Below are positions 49,868 to 59,684 of a DNA stretch of 64,000 bases, one piece after another. This DNA is from Henningerozyma blattae CBS 6284. Taxonomy: Eukaryota; Ascomycota; Saccharomycetes; Saccharomycetales; Saccharomycetaceae. The notes under the pieces were generated by a model. That model was not told the origin of the DNA. It saw only the letters and a list, made by a program, of their open reading frames with translations, and made no database searches. The DNA is taken from positions 1,178,001 through 1,242,000 of the forward strand of contig NC_020187.1 of assembly GCF_000315915.1 (NCBI RefSeq), written 5' to 3'. The translations under genes and the position numbers were made by a program. Numbering within the stretch: position 1 is the stretch's first letter; every line of letters starts with the position of its first letter.

Positions 49868-50399
49868 TTTATAGTAATTAAAGTAAAAGTGTTTATTATT
49901 AGATTGATGCTTCTGTAAAGAAAAATATATCTTCAATTTCTGGAAAAAGTATCTATTTTTAAGATATATCTAGAACATATGAATATAATTATATATATAT
50001 ATTAATATTCTTACTCCACTTAGATGTGGGGCTGACAATGCTTTTGGAATTGTCAACAACGCATGACCAGCAATTAAAGGCAAATTAGAAAAAAGAAATT
50101 ACATCCGGACAAAACGAATTTTTTTTATCTCCGGTTCGATTCTTTGTCGAGTCGCAAACTTTTTATAAAATTTGATGTATAAAAATTTTGCACAGATTAT
50201 TCCGCCGACGGAGGAAAAATAGGTGTAACAAATTAATAATGTGATAATGTATAGATTTACACAATAGAAAGCCTAAGCAAAAAAGAAAAAATAGAAAATA
50301 ATAATATTGGAAGAATGTATTTTTTTTTCAAATAGTTTAAAACAAAAGAAAAATAGATAAATAAAAAGTTACAAACAACTATAAAGTTTTGAGTCAGAA
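49868..50399. promoter_or_regulatory. Divergent PAR32-HCR1 promoter
   Basis: About 530 bp. Features are a TATATA run (49990-50000), a GC-richer patch near 50085-50215 including the short inverted pair TCCG/CGGA around 50203-50213, and A-tracts before HCR1. The sequence GGTTCGATTCT at 50133-50143 matches a tRNA B box, but no tRNA surrounds it. Confidence 0.5.
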
Positions 50400-51215
50400 A
50401 TGTCTTGGGATGATGATATGTTTAATGGCGCCACCGATGCAGGTGCAGATGATGCTGTGTTAATGGATTCCTGGGATGCTGATGAACAATTGATGGAATC
50501 TTGGGATGCTGAAGAAAAACCAGTTGGAACCAAGCCAATTCCTGCTGCAAAGAAAGCTCCTGCTAAAGCCACTACCAATAAGAAGAAAACCGATAAGAAA
50601 GCTTCCAATGATAAAGTTTTGATGGAAATTGATACTTTGGATGAAAAGACTCGTAAAGAATTATTAAAGAAAGCAGAATTGGAATCTGATTTAAACAATG
50701 CAGCTGATTTATTTGCCGGGTTAGGTGTTGCTGAAGAACATCCAAAGGCCAAATTATTGAGAAGAGAACAAGAAGAATCTCTTTTGATGCAAAGAGCCTC
50801 ATTAACTAAGGATACACCAATTGAAAACCATCCATTGTTCGTTCAAGCTGAAACTAAAACTGATTATCAAGAATTGAGAAAGGCTCTTGGTGTTGCTGTC
50901 ACATCTATGAATGAAAAATCTTCATTAAATTATACATCCTCATTAGCCATTGATTTGATTAGAGATGTAGCTAAACCATTATCTATTGAATCTATTAGAC
51001 AAACTGTGGCTACTTTAAATGCATTGATTAAAGAGAAGGAAAGACAAGAAAGACAATCTCGTCTAGCCAGAGTTAAAGGTGGTACTGCCACTGGTGGTGC
51101 TGGTAAGAAGAAGACCAAGACTAAAGTCAATTTGGGTGGTGCCTTTAAGAAGAATGAAGATCTTGATATGAGCAACATGGATGATTTCGACTTTGGCGAT
51201 GATGATTTTATGTAA
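50400..51215 (+). CDS. HCR1: eIF3j subunit Hcr1
   Basis: Hcr1 is the substoichiometric eIF3j subunit that promotes 40S binding of eIF3, ribosome recycling and 20S pre-rRNA processing. The 271-residue protein (S. cerevisiae 265) starts [11 protein letters not shown] and has repeated W-D acidic motifs in the first 45 residues ([16 protein letters not shown]), as in eIF3j. A Lys/Ala-rich region, a helical core with [15 protein letters not shown] and [20 protein letters not shown], and a basic stretch [20 protein letters not shown] follow. It ends in the conserved acidic tail ([10 protein letters not shown]). It is convergent with the next gene. Confidence 0.96.
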   Translation: MSWDDDMFNGATDAGADDAVLMDSWDADEQLMESWDAEEKPVGTKPIPAAKKAPAKATTNKKKTDKKASNDKVLMEIDTLDEKTRKELLKKAELESDLNNAADLFAGLGVAEEHPKAKLLRREQEESLLMQRASLTKDTPIENHPLFVQAETKTDYQELRKALGVAVTSMNEKSSLNYTSSLAIDLIRDVAKPLSIESIRQTVATLNALIKEKERQERQSRLARVKGGTATGGAGKKKTKTKVNLGGAFKKNEDLDMSNMDDFDFGDDDFM

Positions 51216-51242
51216 TTGCATGCTATTCATACAACCACAAAA

Positions 51243-51271
51243 AATACAAATACAAATACAAATACAAATAC
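51243..51271. repeat. (AAATAC)n microsatellite after HCR1
   Basis: Five tandem AAATAC hexamers followed by a T8 tract lie in the 80-bp gap between the convergent stop codons of HCR1 and the next gene. They probably sit in the 3' untranslated region of both transcripts. Confidence 0.75.
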
Positions 51272-51295
51272 TTTTTTTTTAAAAAATTTATATAC

Positions 51296-52120
51296 TTATG
51301 TATCTATACTACTTAAACTACTCGCATCAAGAGTATCCAACTCCGATTTCGTTATTCGTTTCATTTTGAATCTATTATTATTATTATTATTATTATTACC
51401 TGTACTTGTGTAAGTTTCCGGTTGTTGTCGAAGTAAGACCGTTTGAGACTCCTGGGGTTTTATTATATGGTCTTTATTATCTATTGTATCTTTCAGCAGA
51501 CAATATTGTAATTTTAAATCATTCAATTCCATCTCTAATTCGTCTACTTTTCTAATATAATCATTTTCATTTTCATCATTATTTTGTAAATTTAAAGTGA
51601 TATCTTCATGGAATAAAAATTCATCGAATTCAGTATCATTAGAAGAAACAAAACTAAACCGGTTTCTATTTTTGGAAGCACTAGTTGTATTAGTTGTAGA
51701 ATTAGTATTTTGATTATAATATGTCGTTCCACTAAGTATACTCTCTTCAGTTATCGATGACCTTCTCTTTTTTTCAGTAGACACATTTGTGGTATTTTTC
51801 ATTATCAAAGGTACACTAATGTCCTCGCTATGTGATTCACGTTTATGATCTTGATGTAATAATGAGTTCTGAAGTAATCTGATCACATCCAATTCATTTT
51901 TCACTTCATTTCTACTACTTGGATTGGTTTTCTTTAACAGCTTCCGGTATTGAGCTATCTTTTCCAACGTAGTATCATCGATATTTATGCTGTTTTTTAA
52001 CCCGTTCATACTACTACTAGAAGTTTTAACAGTATCCGCATTACTACCACTCTCTATCCTTATCATTTGGTACCTGTCACCTTTGAAACTTTTCCTACCC
52101 TTGATCTCATTTGGCATCAA
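51296..52120 (-). CDS. Unnamed coiled-coil protein next to ILV1 (possible YER085C counterpart)
   Basis: I do not recognise this 274-residue protein. The N-terminal region is basic (KGRKSFKGDRYQM). Residues 48-80 form a helical segment with TLEKIAQYRKLLKKTNPSSR. The middle is Ser/Thr/Asn-rich with a basic KKRRSS site. Residues about 190-215 form a short coiled coil (VDELEMELNDLKLQYCLLKD). A poly-Asn run and a basic FKMKRITKSELDTLD segment precede the end. S. cerevisiae has YER085C, a gene of unknown function, immediately beside ILV1 in the same orientation, so it is the positional candidate, though shorter (about 173 residues). PEX13, the other expected neighbour of HCR1, is excluded because no SH3 domain is present. 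Confidence 0.7.
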   Translation of the reverse strand: MMPNEIKGRKSFKGDRYQMIRIESGSNADTVKTSSSSMNGLKNSINIDDTTLEKIAQYRKLLKKTNPSSRNEVKNELDVIRLLQNSLLHQDHKRESHSEDISVPLIMKNTTNVSTEKKRRSSITEESILSGTTYYNQNTNSTTNTTSASKNRNRFSFVSSNDTEFDEFLFHEDITLNLQNNDENENDYIRKVDELEMELNDLKLQYCLLKDTIDNKDHIIKPQESQTVLLRQQPETYTSTGNNNNNNNNRFKMKRITKSELDTLDASSLSSIDT

Positions 52121-52731
52121 TAATCTTCTTTAATAGCCCCACGCTCCACAATCTCGCATTATAAAACATCTACCGGCTTTGTTACGGCATCACCCGATCT
52201 GGTACATCATAACAAACAGCATCAGGGTTAGGGCTACGTGAAAAAGAGGGCTAATTCAGGGTTGATCGATCGCAATCTATGCGATGTTATAGTTATATAT
52301 TTACTATTATATATAATCATGAATATCTATAAATAATTTAACTAGATATGCTAGCTGGATCTTGATCTTTAGTCTATTTTAGAGCATTCGCAAGAGAAAA
52401 ATACGCTCTTGTACCTTTTTTTAAAACCTTGAATATTTTTAGATACAATGATATTCTGCTTTTTTACCACCAAGTTGAAGTAATTATAGTATAATCTCCC
52501 TCTTCGTATACAATACTAAGTCCATTATACTAGTTTTAATATTTTTTCATTGATAATATCCTATTCTGTTTTAACTCCGCTATTACTGCGGCTCTAATTC
52601 TTTAGTCCCGGTGACTCACGGAGCATTGTAATATACATTGAAAAATTTCAACTTGTACATTTTTTTAATCTTTTGTATTTTTCAACAAATATTATTACAA
52701 CACACCATCTCTACCATAAAAATAATTATAA
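52121..52731. promoter_or_regulatory. ILV1 promoter with Gcn4 site
   Basis: A 611-bp divergent intergenic region. TGACTCA at 52612-52618 is a perfect Gcn4 site, 114 bp upstream of the ILV1 start codon; ILV1 of S. cerevisiae is under general amino-acid control by Gcn4. The left 120 bp, upstream of the divergent gene, is GC-richer. No other element was assigned. Confidence 0.7.
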
Positions 52732-54459
52732 ATGTCAAAGACTCTTCGGGTGTCTAGACAATGGTGTTCTTTGAAATCACCTTTGCATCTTCATTTACAA
52801 TTACGTACTGTTCATAATGATACCAAGCTATCTACAAATCTACAAAAATTACATTCTCAATTGAAAAAAGATGAACTACTAGATGATAAAACCCCTGATT
52901 ATGTTCGGTTGATCTTACGATCTTCAGTTTATGAAGTTATCAATGAATCTCCAATGACTAAAGGTATCGGATTATCTTCCAAATTGAATTCTCAAATTCA
53001 ATTGAAAAGAGAAGATTTACTACCTGTCTTTTCATTTAAGATGCGTGGTGCTTATAATATGGTTGCTAAGTTAGACGAAACACAAAGGAAACAAGGCGTC
53101 ATTGCTTGTTCTGCTGGTAATCATGCTCAAGGTGTAGCTTATGCTGCAAAACATCTTGGTATCCCAGCTACTATTGTGATGCCAGTCTCTACACCTTCTA
53201 TTAAATATGAAAACGTCTCTAGATTAGGTTCTCAAGTGGTTCTGTATGGTAATGATTTTGATTCCTCTAAGGGTGAATGTGAAAGACTTTGTGAAGAAAG
53301 AGGGTTGGTCAATATTCCACCATTTGATCATCCTTATGTTATTGCTGGTCAAGGTACTGTGGCTATGGAAATCTTAAGACAAGTAAAAAATTCCGCCAAG
53401 ATTGGTGCTGTCTTTGTACCTGTTGGTGGTGGTGGGTTAGTTGCTGGTATTGGTGCATATTTGAAAAGAATTGCTCCTCATATTAAAATTGTTGGTGTAG
53501 AGACTTATGATGCTGCTACTTTAAAGACTTCCTTAGACAATGGTAAGAGAACTGAATTAAATACTGTTGGTACCTTTGCAGATGGTACTGCGGTTAAGAT
53601 GATTGGTGAAGAAACATTTAGAGTCTCTAAGGATGTAGTTGATGAAATAGTTCTTGTCAATACTGATGAATTATGTGCTGCAGTTAAAGATATTTTCGAA
53701 GATACAAGAAGTATTGTAGAACCATCAGGTGCACTCTCTGTAGCTGGGTTGAAAAAATATGTTCAACACCTACATCCAGAAATTGATCATTCTAAGCAAA
53801 TCTACGTCCCAATTTTATCAGGTGCCAATATGAATTTTGATCGTTTAAGATTTGTTTCTGAAAGAGCTGTTCTTGGTGAAGGTAAAGAAGTGTTTTTCTT
53901 GGTGACCATCCCAGATACTCCTGGTTCATTTAAACAATTACAAAAAATCATTCATCCAAGAGCTGTCACTGAATTCTCATACCGTTATAACGAACACCGT
54001 CCTGAAATCAATAGTGATGCTACAAAAGAACAAGTACCAAATGCTTATATATATACATCCTTTAATGTTGTTGATAGAGAAAGAGAAGTTCCAGAGATTT
54101 TAAGCAAATTGAAAGCCATTGGATTTGATGCTATTGATATTTCCGATAATGAAATGGCCAAATCTCATGGTAGATATTTAGTCGGCGGTGCCTCTAAAGT
54201 ACCCAATGAAAGAATTGTCTCATTTGAATTCCCAGAAAGACCAGGTGCGTTAACTAATTTCTTGGATCATTTAAGTGAATCGTGGAATTTGACATTATTC
54301 CATTATAGAAACCATGGTTCTGACGTCGGTAAAATCTTAACCGGTATTTCAGTTCCTGAAACTGATGAAGCAGAATTCCAAAAATTCTTGGATGATTTGG
54401 GTTACCGTTATGGCATAGAAACAGACAATATTGTATTTCAAAAATTATTGAAATTTTAA
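52732..54459 (+). CDS. ILV1: Threonine deaminase (threonine dehydratase)
   Basis: This mitochondrial, PLP-dependent enzyme converts threonine to 2-oxobutanoate, the first and isoleucine-inhibited step of isoleucine synthesis. The 575-residue length equals that of S. cerevisiae (576). The first 30 or so residues are basic and hydroxylated ([18 protein letters not shown]), a plausible mitochondrial presequence. The catalytic domain has the PLP lysine in [10 protein letters not shown] (K103), the SAGNHAQG motif, and the phosphate-binding glycine loop in [14 protein letters not shown]. The C-terminal regulatory part contains two ACT-like units beginning near [17 protein letters not shown] and [16 protein letters not shown], the isoleucine/valine sensor. 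The frame is intact. Confidence 0.98.
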   Translation: MSKTLRVSRQWCSLKSPLHLHLQLRTVHNDTKLSTNLQKLHSQLKKDELLDDKTPDYVRLILRSSVYEVINESPMTKGIGLSSKLNSQIQLKREDLLPVFSFKMRGAYNMVAKLDETQRKQGVIACSAGNHAQGVAYAAKHLGIPATIVMPVSTPSIKYENVSRLGSQVVLYGNDFDSSKGECERLCEERGLVNIPPFDHPYVIAGQGTVAMEILRQVKNSAKIGAVFVPVGGGGLVAGIGAYLKRIAPHIKIVGVETYDAATLKTSLDNGKRTELNTVGTFADGTAVKMIGEETFRVSKDVVDEIVLVNTDELCAAVKDIFEDTRSIVEPSGALSVAGLKKYVQHLHPEIDHSKQIYVPILSGANMNFDRLRFVSERAVLGEGKEVFFLVTIPDTPGSFKQLQKIIHPRAVTEFSYRYNEHRPEINSDATKEQVPNAYIYTSFNVVDREREVPEILSKLKAIGFDAIDISDNEMAKSHGRYLVGGASKVPNERIVSFEFPERPGALTNFLDHLSESWNLTLFHYRNHGSDVGKILTGISVPETDEAEFQKFLDDLGYRYGIETDNIVFQKLLKF

Positions 54460-54684
54460 AATCAGGGGAAAATATAATCTTAGGACTCTCTCAATCATAC
54501 ATATATCCGAGATAAGAACAGTTTCCGAAATTTTTCAAGATTTGAAAAATTAAGGTAAACATAATTATGATAATATTAACATATAAAATTGTATATATAG
54601 AAAATACATAACATTTAATATTTATAAAGTTTTTTAAAAAAAAAAAATCAAAAAAGTATTTAACTCAATTTACGCATCACAAAG

Positions 54685-56307
54685 ATGTATAAGTTTCTAC
54701 CCAAGACTAAGATCTCCTATGAACTGGGGAAAAATATGACTAGTCATGAATTGATGATGTCATTGGGATTTATCCAGCAACCAAAGAGTGGATTAGTTCA
54801 TTGGTTACCATTAGGTTTGAGAGTATTACAAAAGACAGAAAATATAATTCGTAAACATATGAGATTAGAGGATTGTATTGAATTACAATTGAGTCAATTA
54901 TCAGTAGATGATAATTGGAAACAATCAGGACGATGGTATAATAAAGAATTTTTCAAAATTATTGATTCCAAGAAAAATGAATATTGTCTTATCCCCACCT
55001 GTGAGGAAGATATCAATGTGTTAATGAAGACGTATTTGAAAAGTTATAAAGATTTACCAATGATTGTATATCAAATTACTAATAAATATAGGGATGAATT
55101 ACGACCTCGAGGAGGGTTATTAAGATCCAAAGAGTTTCTAATGAAAGATGCGTATTCATTTGCACGAACTCCTGAAGAAAGTATGCAAATATTTGACAAA
55201 ATGAATGCTGCTTATACGCGAATCTTTGAAGAAATTGGAATGCCATACCATGTTGCATGGGCTGATAATGGGAACATGGGAGGAGATTGTAGTAAAGAAT
55301 ATCATTACGAGAGTGAAGAAGGTGAAGATACCTTGTTTAAATGTGATCATTGTAATAATGTTAGTAATGTGGAGAAAACAGAATCAATGCCCCTTAAGAA
55401 AGAAGAAGATTGTGAAGTCGACGTCCAGTATGGGTTGAGTAAAGATCATTTAAATTTATTATGCTTCTATTACCCCAGGGGACGTCAATTGAATTGGAAT
55501 CGATGCCAAGAGATTGTGGAGAATGATATTGATGAAGGGTTTATTGGGAAAGACGAAAAAGTGATAATTGATACTTATTTACACAAATTGGGGGATGATG
55601 TGATTGATCAAGGTGTATTGAGAATTATTGATGCGAGATTGACCTCTACATGCAAATACCCTGATTTTCCTATTAATAGATATTTGAAAAATAATTTCAT
55701 TACATTAGATGAAGAAAGTAGTATTGTAGAGGCAGCGGATGGTGAGATCTGCAGCGAGTGTGGTGTGGGCAAATTAAAGAGTATACGTAGTATTGAAGTG
55801 GGTCATACGTTTAACATTGGCCGGAAATATAGTGAAACGTTTGGATTCCAATATATTAATTCAGAAGATAAGAAATGTTTTGTGGAGATGGGATGTTATG
55901 GGATCGGTATAAGTCGAATTGTTGGTAGTATTGGTAAGATCAATCTTGATTCGAAAGGGTTCCGTTGGCCCAGTGTAATTGCACCTTATCAAGTTTCAAT
56001 TGTGGGTAAAGATGAAGGGAGGGTCGATCCTGTGGTAGATTTGTTAAAAGAGAACTACGAAGATGAAATGTTGAATTTATTTAAAGTCGATCAATTGAAG
56101 AAGAATGGTAAAATGGGGATACGAGAACAAATGATGATTTCCGAAGCCATTGGTGTACCAATTTGCTTGGTAGTAGGAGGGCGCCGTAGTGGTGCTAACG
56201 AAGTAGAAATGATGGTTAGGGGGAATAAACAAGTGGCAGCATATAACAAGGTTGTTAGTTTGGATCAATTGCAAGGGGAATTGAAAGATGTGTTGGAAAA
56301 AGTGTGA
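54685..56307 (+). CDS. AIM10: Mitochondrial prolyl-tRNA synthetase (Aim10)
   Basis: This class II aminoacyl-tRNA synthetase of bacterial ProRS type is assigned to mitochondria. Motif 1 lies near WLPLGLRVLQKTENIIRK. Motif 2 is TNKYRDELRPRGGLLRSKEF, followed by LMKDAYSF. Motif 3 is ECGVGK...CYGIGISRIVGSIG in the C-terminal half. Metal-binding-like cysteines occur in FKCDHCNNV and ICSECGVGK. The anticodon-binding domain is the last 100 or so residues (APYQVSIVGKDEG and beyond). At 540 residues it is slightly shorter than S. cerevisiae Aim10 (about 576). The N-terminus MYKFLPKTKISYELGKNM is short for a presequence. It follows ILV1 in the same orientation, as in S. cerevisiae; the 225-bp gap between them is AT-rich. 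Confidence 0.93.
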   Translation: MYKFLPKTKISYELGKNMTSHELMMSLGFIQQPKSGLVHWLPLGLRVLQKTENIIRKHMRLEDCIELQLSQLSVDDNWKQSGRWYNKEFFKIIDSKKNEYCLIPTCEEDINVLMKTYLKSYKDLPMIVYQITNKYRDELRPRGGLLRSKEFLMKDAYSFARTPEESMQIFDKMNAAYTRIFEEIGMPYHVAWADNGNMGGDCSKEYHYESEEGEDTLFKCDHCNNVSNVEKTESMPLKKEEDCEVDVQYGLSKDHLNLLCFYYPRGRQLNWNRCQEIVENDIDEGFIGKDEKVIIDTYLHKLGDDVIDQGVLRIIDARLTSTCKYPDFPINRYLKNNFITLDEESSIVEAADGEICSECGVGKLKSIRSIEVGHTFNIGRKYSETFGFQYINSEDKKCFVEMGCYGIGISRIVGSIGKINLDSKGFRWPSVIAPYQVSIVGKDEGRVDPVVDLLKENYEDEMLNLFKVDQLKKNGKMGIREQMMISEAIGVPICLVVGGRRSGANEVEMMVRGNKQVAAYNKVVSLDQLQGELKDVLEKV

Positions 56308-56413
56308 AAAAGTATGCATTAGAAGGTCTATATACTATGGAAAATAAAATATATATGTAAATATCAATTGAATATGTATAGTAATATAGGAAGAGATAGA
56401 ATTTTGTATATTA

Positions 56414-56689
56414 TTACTCAACGGATTTAGCAGCCATCTTTGCCAATACATGCAATACGATGACCGAGAAGATGAAACCAACGGACATGAATAAAATAAC
56501 CAATGGGTCTACTCTTAAAGAAGAGGTTGAAGAATCATCAGTAGCGATTTTTAAAACTGCAGCAGAAGAGCCACCGAACCCTGCTTGTCTTGAAGAAGTA
56601 GGTCTTTGTTTGGTAGCACGATCACGGGCTTGTTGAGCAAATTTTCTCTTTTGTAAGGTCTTATGACCACCTGGAGGTGTAGAAGCCAT
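56414..56689 (-). CDS. SBH1: Sec61 translocon beta subunit (Sbh1)
   Basis: This is the beta subunit of the Sec61 protein-conducting channel in the endoplasmic reticulum. The 91-residue, tail-anchored protein begins MASTPPGGHKTLQKRK and has a basic, Ala/Gln-rich cytosolic region. It contains the family signature SSAAVLKIATDDSSTSSLRV, a proline in DPLVILFMSVGFIFSVIVLHVL (single membrane span, about 61-82), and a short luminal tail. S. cerevisiae has two paralogues, SBH1 and SBH2; its location after AIM10 fits SBH1 (YER087C-B). It is convergent with AIM10, 106 bp apart. Confidence 0.94.
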   Translation of the reverse strand: MASTPPGGHKTLQKRKFAQQARDRATKQRPTSSRQAGFGGSSAAVLKIATDDSSTSSLRVDPLVILFMSVGFIFSVIVLHVLAKMAAKSVE

Positions 56690-57304
56690 TGTAAGTGGTG
56701 ATCTTGATTGATATTTTAAGCTGAGTTTAATTATATAAACGTATTTAATAATAAGAATATATATTTTTTACGTTTTTTTCATTTTCTTAAAAGACGCGAG
56801 AAGGAGTTTTTGACACGAGTTAACGTGGGGTAATCAAGAATCAATAGAATCACCATGACAATGGAGTATTATAATGGCTAATAGCATGATAGGTTGAACC
56901 ATTCCGATTGAACATTTGTCGACCACAATAATATACATTTATTTCAACTTAAAAAAAATAAAAAGAAAGATGTCATTACGTACCAAAGGACGTGGGATGT
57001 CTTGTGCTTGATAGATGGATAATATATCGCATTAATAGTTTCTAACAAACACGTCCAACCACATCGAATCATCTTTAATCGGAAAAGTGTATATAGTTAT
57101 TTATATATATATATATATATATATATTACACATATATATATAGGCATAGTTACATGATATATGCCTATATTTCTATTATATTATACATTGATTCAATTTG
57201 TTTTTCGCTCCGGGTAACCCGGGTCGGCTTACAGAAAAGAAACTCACCGTTCACTTTCAAACTTTGTTATCCTGTAAACAATTTTTCCCACTAAATCAAA
57301 GCCA
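56690..57304. promoter_or_regulatory. Divergent SBH1-SAS3 promoter with Reb1 site
   Basis: A 615-bp bidirectional region. It has a (TA)n run at about 57100-57126, and a Reb1 core CGGGTAA at 57211-57217 within CCGGGTAACCCGGGT, 88 bp upstream of the SAS3 start. An AACGCG/GACGCG-like patch (GACGCGAG at 56793) lies near SBH1. No other gene was recognised. Confidence 0.55.
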
Positions 57305-59227
57305 ATGACTCCATTGCCTCGTTTCCTACGAAACCTCCAGATTGATGATAATGTTCACTCTGGAATTGCAGCTGCCGTGCTTCGTGATCCCGATGCTCGT
57401 CCGGCTAAGCGCCCACGCCACGTGACAGCCACTCCACAGCCGTCGAAGTCACCTGACGTACTGGTGCCACAGCAATTGCCAGAGCACGTGCACTCTTTAA
57501 ATCCAGAATTAGCAGATACGCCATCAGCAGAAAACGCTGGCGATTCTCGCTATAACACCTGGCGACTGCCTCAGTCACGTGCAGAGGCTGACGCGTTGAG
57601 CGACTATGTACTATTTCCACGTACGATTGCAAGATCTCATTCATTGGGTAAGGATTATAATCCAAATGTAGTAGGATTGAAGTATGATCCTCATGTGTTT
57701 TTTAATTTCCATCGTTTGGCACGTGTGCGACCAAAACAACGAGAAATTGAAGAAAGACAGAGATTGAGTGATAAGTCACGTGATGCAAAGCATCACGTGA
57801 CACATCATGTGCCACGAACTATTCCGTCACGTGCCGACCGTCGGCGATTCCGTCGTCTTCTAACAGATTCCTTACCTGCTTCTAATGTTAATACTAATGT
57901 TCCTCTTACGAATATTGATAATCCAATTACAAATATTTCTGAATTCACTTCTTCTGATGGCATTCAATACGTTTATTTAGATGATCGTGAGATTAAAACT
58001 TGGTTCCGTTCACCTTTCCCACCTCATCTTAATCGTAATAAATTATTATTTGTTTGTCAACATTGTTTACGGTATACTGGTTCCCGTTATGCTCATACAC
58101 GGCATCGTGTGAAATGTCCAGTAACTTTTCCTCCAGGAAATGAAGTTTATCGTGATGGTATTCTTTCCATATGGGAAGTAGATGGTCGTGAACAAGTACG
58201 TTATTGCAGAGCACTTTGTCTCTTGGCTAGACTTTTCTTACATTCCAAGACTTTATATTATGATGTGGAACCCTTTATATTTTATGTTTTAACTGAAAGA
58301 GCCGCCGATGGCAAATGTCGACTGGTAGGCTATTTTTCACAAGAAAAATTAAGTGCTGCTGATTATAATTTAAGTTGTATCTTGGTATTACCCACTTATC
58401 AACGACGTGGATATGGCCATTTTTTAATTGATTTTTCATATCTATTATCTCGTCGTTCATTCAAATGGGGGACACCAGAGAAACCCTTGTCTGATTTAGG
58501 TTTACTCTCATATCGTAGCTTTTGGACTCTTAAAGTATGTCAGACTTTACAAATGTTAAAACCTTTAGCAGAACGTGCTGATGATGGTGATGATTTCAAT
58601 ATCACTTTGGAATTATTAGCGAACCTTACTGGTATGCTTCCAGTAGATATAGTATTTGGATTAGAACAATTACAACTTTTGTATCATAAACCCACGTCTC
58701 ATAAATATTCCATTCGAATTAATGATTGGCAAATTATAGATTCCATTGTCGATCGTTGGAACGCTAAGGGGTATGCTACGTTGGATCCAACAAAATTGTT
58801 ATGGAAACCAATGATTTTTGGTCCCTCGTGTGGTGTTAATGCTGTGGGGACTATTGAAACAAGTTCTGTAAGCACACCTGCAAACCCAAACATCTTTGTC
58901 AATAAACCTACAAGTCCCGACCCTTTCAAAAAATCTATTGAAATGTTGGTCAATTTCATGCAAGATGATCTTGCAGATCCTCGTACAATGGAACGTTCTA
59001 CTTTGGACACCCTAATAAATAATCCAATTATAACAACTTCAGAATTTTATCATCCAGGTGAATGGAAATTATGTTTTATTCAGCCACAGTTAAATCACAA
59101 GGACTTACAATTATCAAGGAAAAGGTATAAATCAAAAAGACAATTAATAGATGAGGAAGATGGGTTACTTCATACAGATGATGATACTTCTAGTTTGACC
59201 GATGTAAATATAGATTCAAATATATAA
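57305..59227 (+). CDS. SAS3: MYST histone acetyltransferase Sas3 (NuA3)
   Basis: Sas3 is the catalytic subunit of the NuA3 complex and acetylates histone H3 (K14, K23). The MYST domain spans about residues 225-500. It has a C2HC zinc finger (CQHCLRYTGSRYAHTRHRVKC). The autoacetylation-site Lys is in SKTLYYDVEPF. The acetyl-CoA loop is SCILVLPTYQRRGYGHFLID, with the conserved catalytic-region Cys, and the catalytic Glu is in GTPEKPLSDLGLLSYR. There is no chromodomain, which excludes Esa1, and a long N-terminal extension excludes Sas2. Adjacency to TOD6 and the TatD gene matches YBL052C-YBL055C. At 640 residues it is shorter than S. cerevisiae Sas3 (831), with a reduced acidic tail. The first 180 or so codons are GC-rich with many CGT/CGC Arg codons and carry seven CACGTG motifs. 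Confidence 0.93.
   Translation: MTPLPRFLRNLQIDDNVHSGIAAAVLRDPDARPAKRPRHVTATPQPSKSPDVLVPQQLPEHVHSLNPELADTPSAENAGDSRYNTWRLPQSRAEADALSDYVLFPRTIARSHSLGKDYNPNVVGLKYDPHVFFNFHRLARVRPKQREIEERQRLSDKSRDAKHHVTHHVPRTIPSRADRRRFRRLLTDSLPASNVNTNVPLTNIDNPITNISEFTSSDGIQYVYLDDREIKTWFRSPFPPHLNRNKLLFVCQHCLRYTGSRYAHTRHRVKCPVTFPPGNEVYRDGILSIWEVDGREQVRYCRALCLLARLFLHSKTLYYDVEPFIFYVLTERAADGKCRLVGYFSQEKLSAADYNLSCILVLPTYQRRGYGHFLIDFSYLLSRRSFKWGTPEKPLSDLGLLSYRSFWTLKVCQTLQMLKPLAERADDGDDFNITLELLANLTGMLPVDIVFGLEQLQLLYHKPTSHKYSIRINDWQIIDSIVDRWNAKGYATLDPTKLLWKPMIFGPSCGVNAVGTIETSSVSTPANPNIFVNKPTSPDPFKKSIEMLVNFMQDDLADPRTMERSTLDTLINNPIITTSEFYHPGEWKLCFIQPQLNHKDLQLSRKRYKSKRQLIDEEDGLLHTDDDTSSLTDVNIDSNI
57419..57843. other. CACGTG cluster inside the 5' coding part of SAS3
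   Basis: CACGTG occurs at 57419, 57485, 57576, 57720, 57777, 57794 and 57838: seven copies in 425 bp. They fall in different codon frames (HV, SR[AD] or AR[V] contexts), so they do not arise from one repeated peptide. About 0.1 copy is expected by chance at even base composition. Four are RTCACGTG on the plus strand (57576, 57777, 57794, 57838). They may be an intragenic bHLH-binding array. Confidence 0.6.
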
Positions 59228-59684
59228 GTTTACACTATTCGCATTACGTCATAAATTTCGTAAATCATGACGCAACTTTACCCTACTTTGGACCTTTTTC
59301 CGATTGAATAATTTGCAGACAAAAAGGAACGAGTTTCGGAGTTCTGATTGGATCTTCTTCATTGGAAACGCAATTTGCCACTGAAGATATTCGATTAAAC
59401 TATATCGGAATCAATTTTAAATTGCATCTGACTTCTTTCACTTTAAATTAAATATCATTTGGAACGACTATTATTACTATGCCATATATATATATATTAT
59501 TGCTTTAATGATAATAATTTAACTATTTTACAAATAATAATTAAATCGAAATATTTAAATATATATATATATATTTATTTATATAAAATATTAATTCTTG
59601 GATGCACAAATATGCTTGCAATTTTTGTATATTTTTTTTCTTGGTTTTATTTATTAGTATATTTGTATTAATTTTTTATTTTGG
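59228..59684. other. Convergent SAS3-TOD6 3' region
   Basis: 457 bp between two stop codons. The left 180 bp is moderately GC-balanced with ACGTCA/TGACGC-type elements (59248, 59268); the rest is AT-rich with TATATA runs. The frame at 59459-59671 is a low-complexity artefact. No RNA gene was recognised. Confidence 0.5.

Noticed and set aside
50133..50143. B-box-like GGTTCGATTCT in the PAR32-HCR1 gap, possible tRNA or TFIIIC (ETC) site
   Set aside because: No acceptor, T-stem or anticodon arm pairs around it, and there is no A box. A lone 10-of-11 match is weak evidence for TFIIIC binding.
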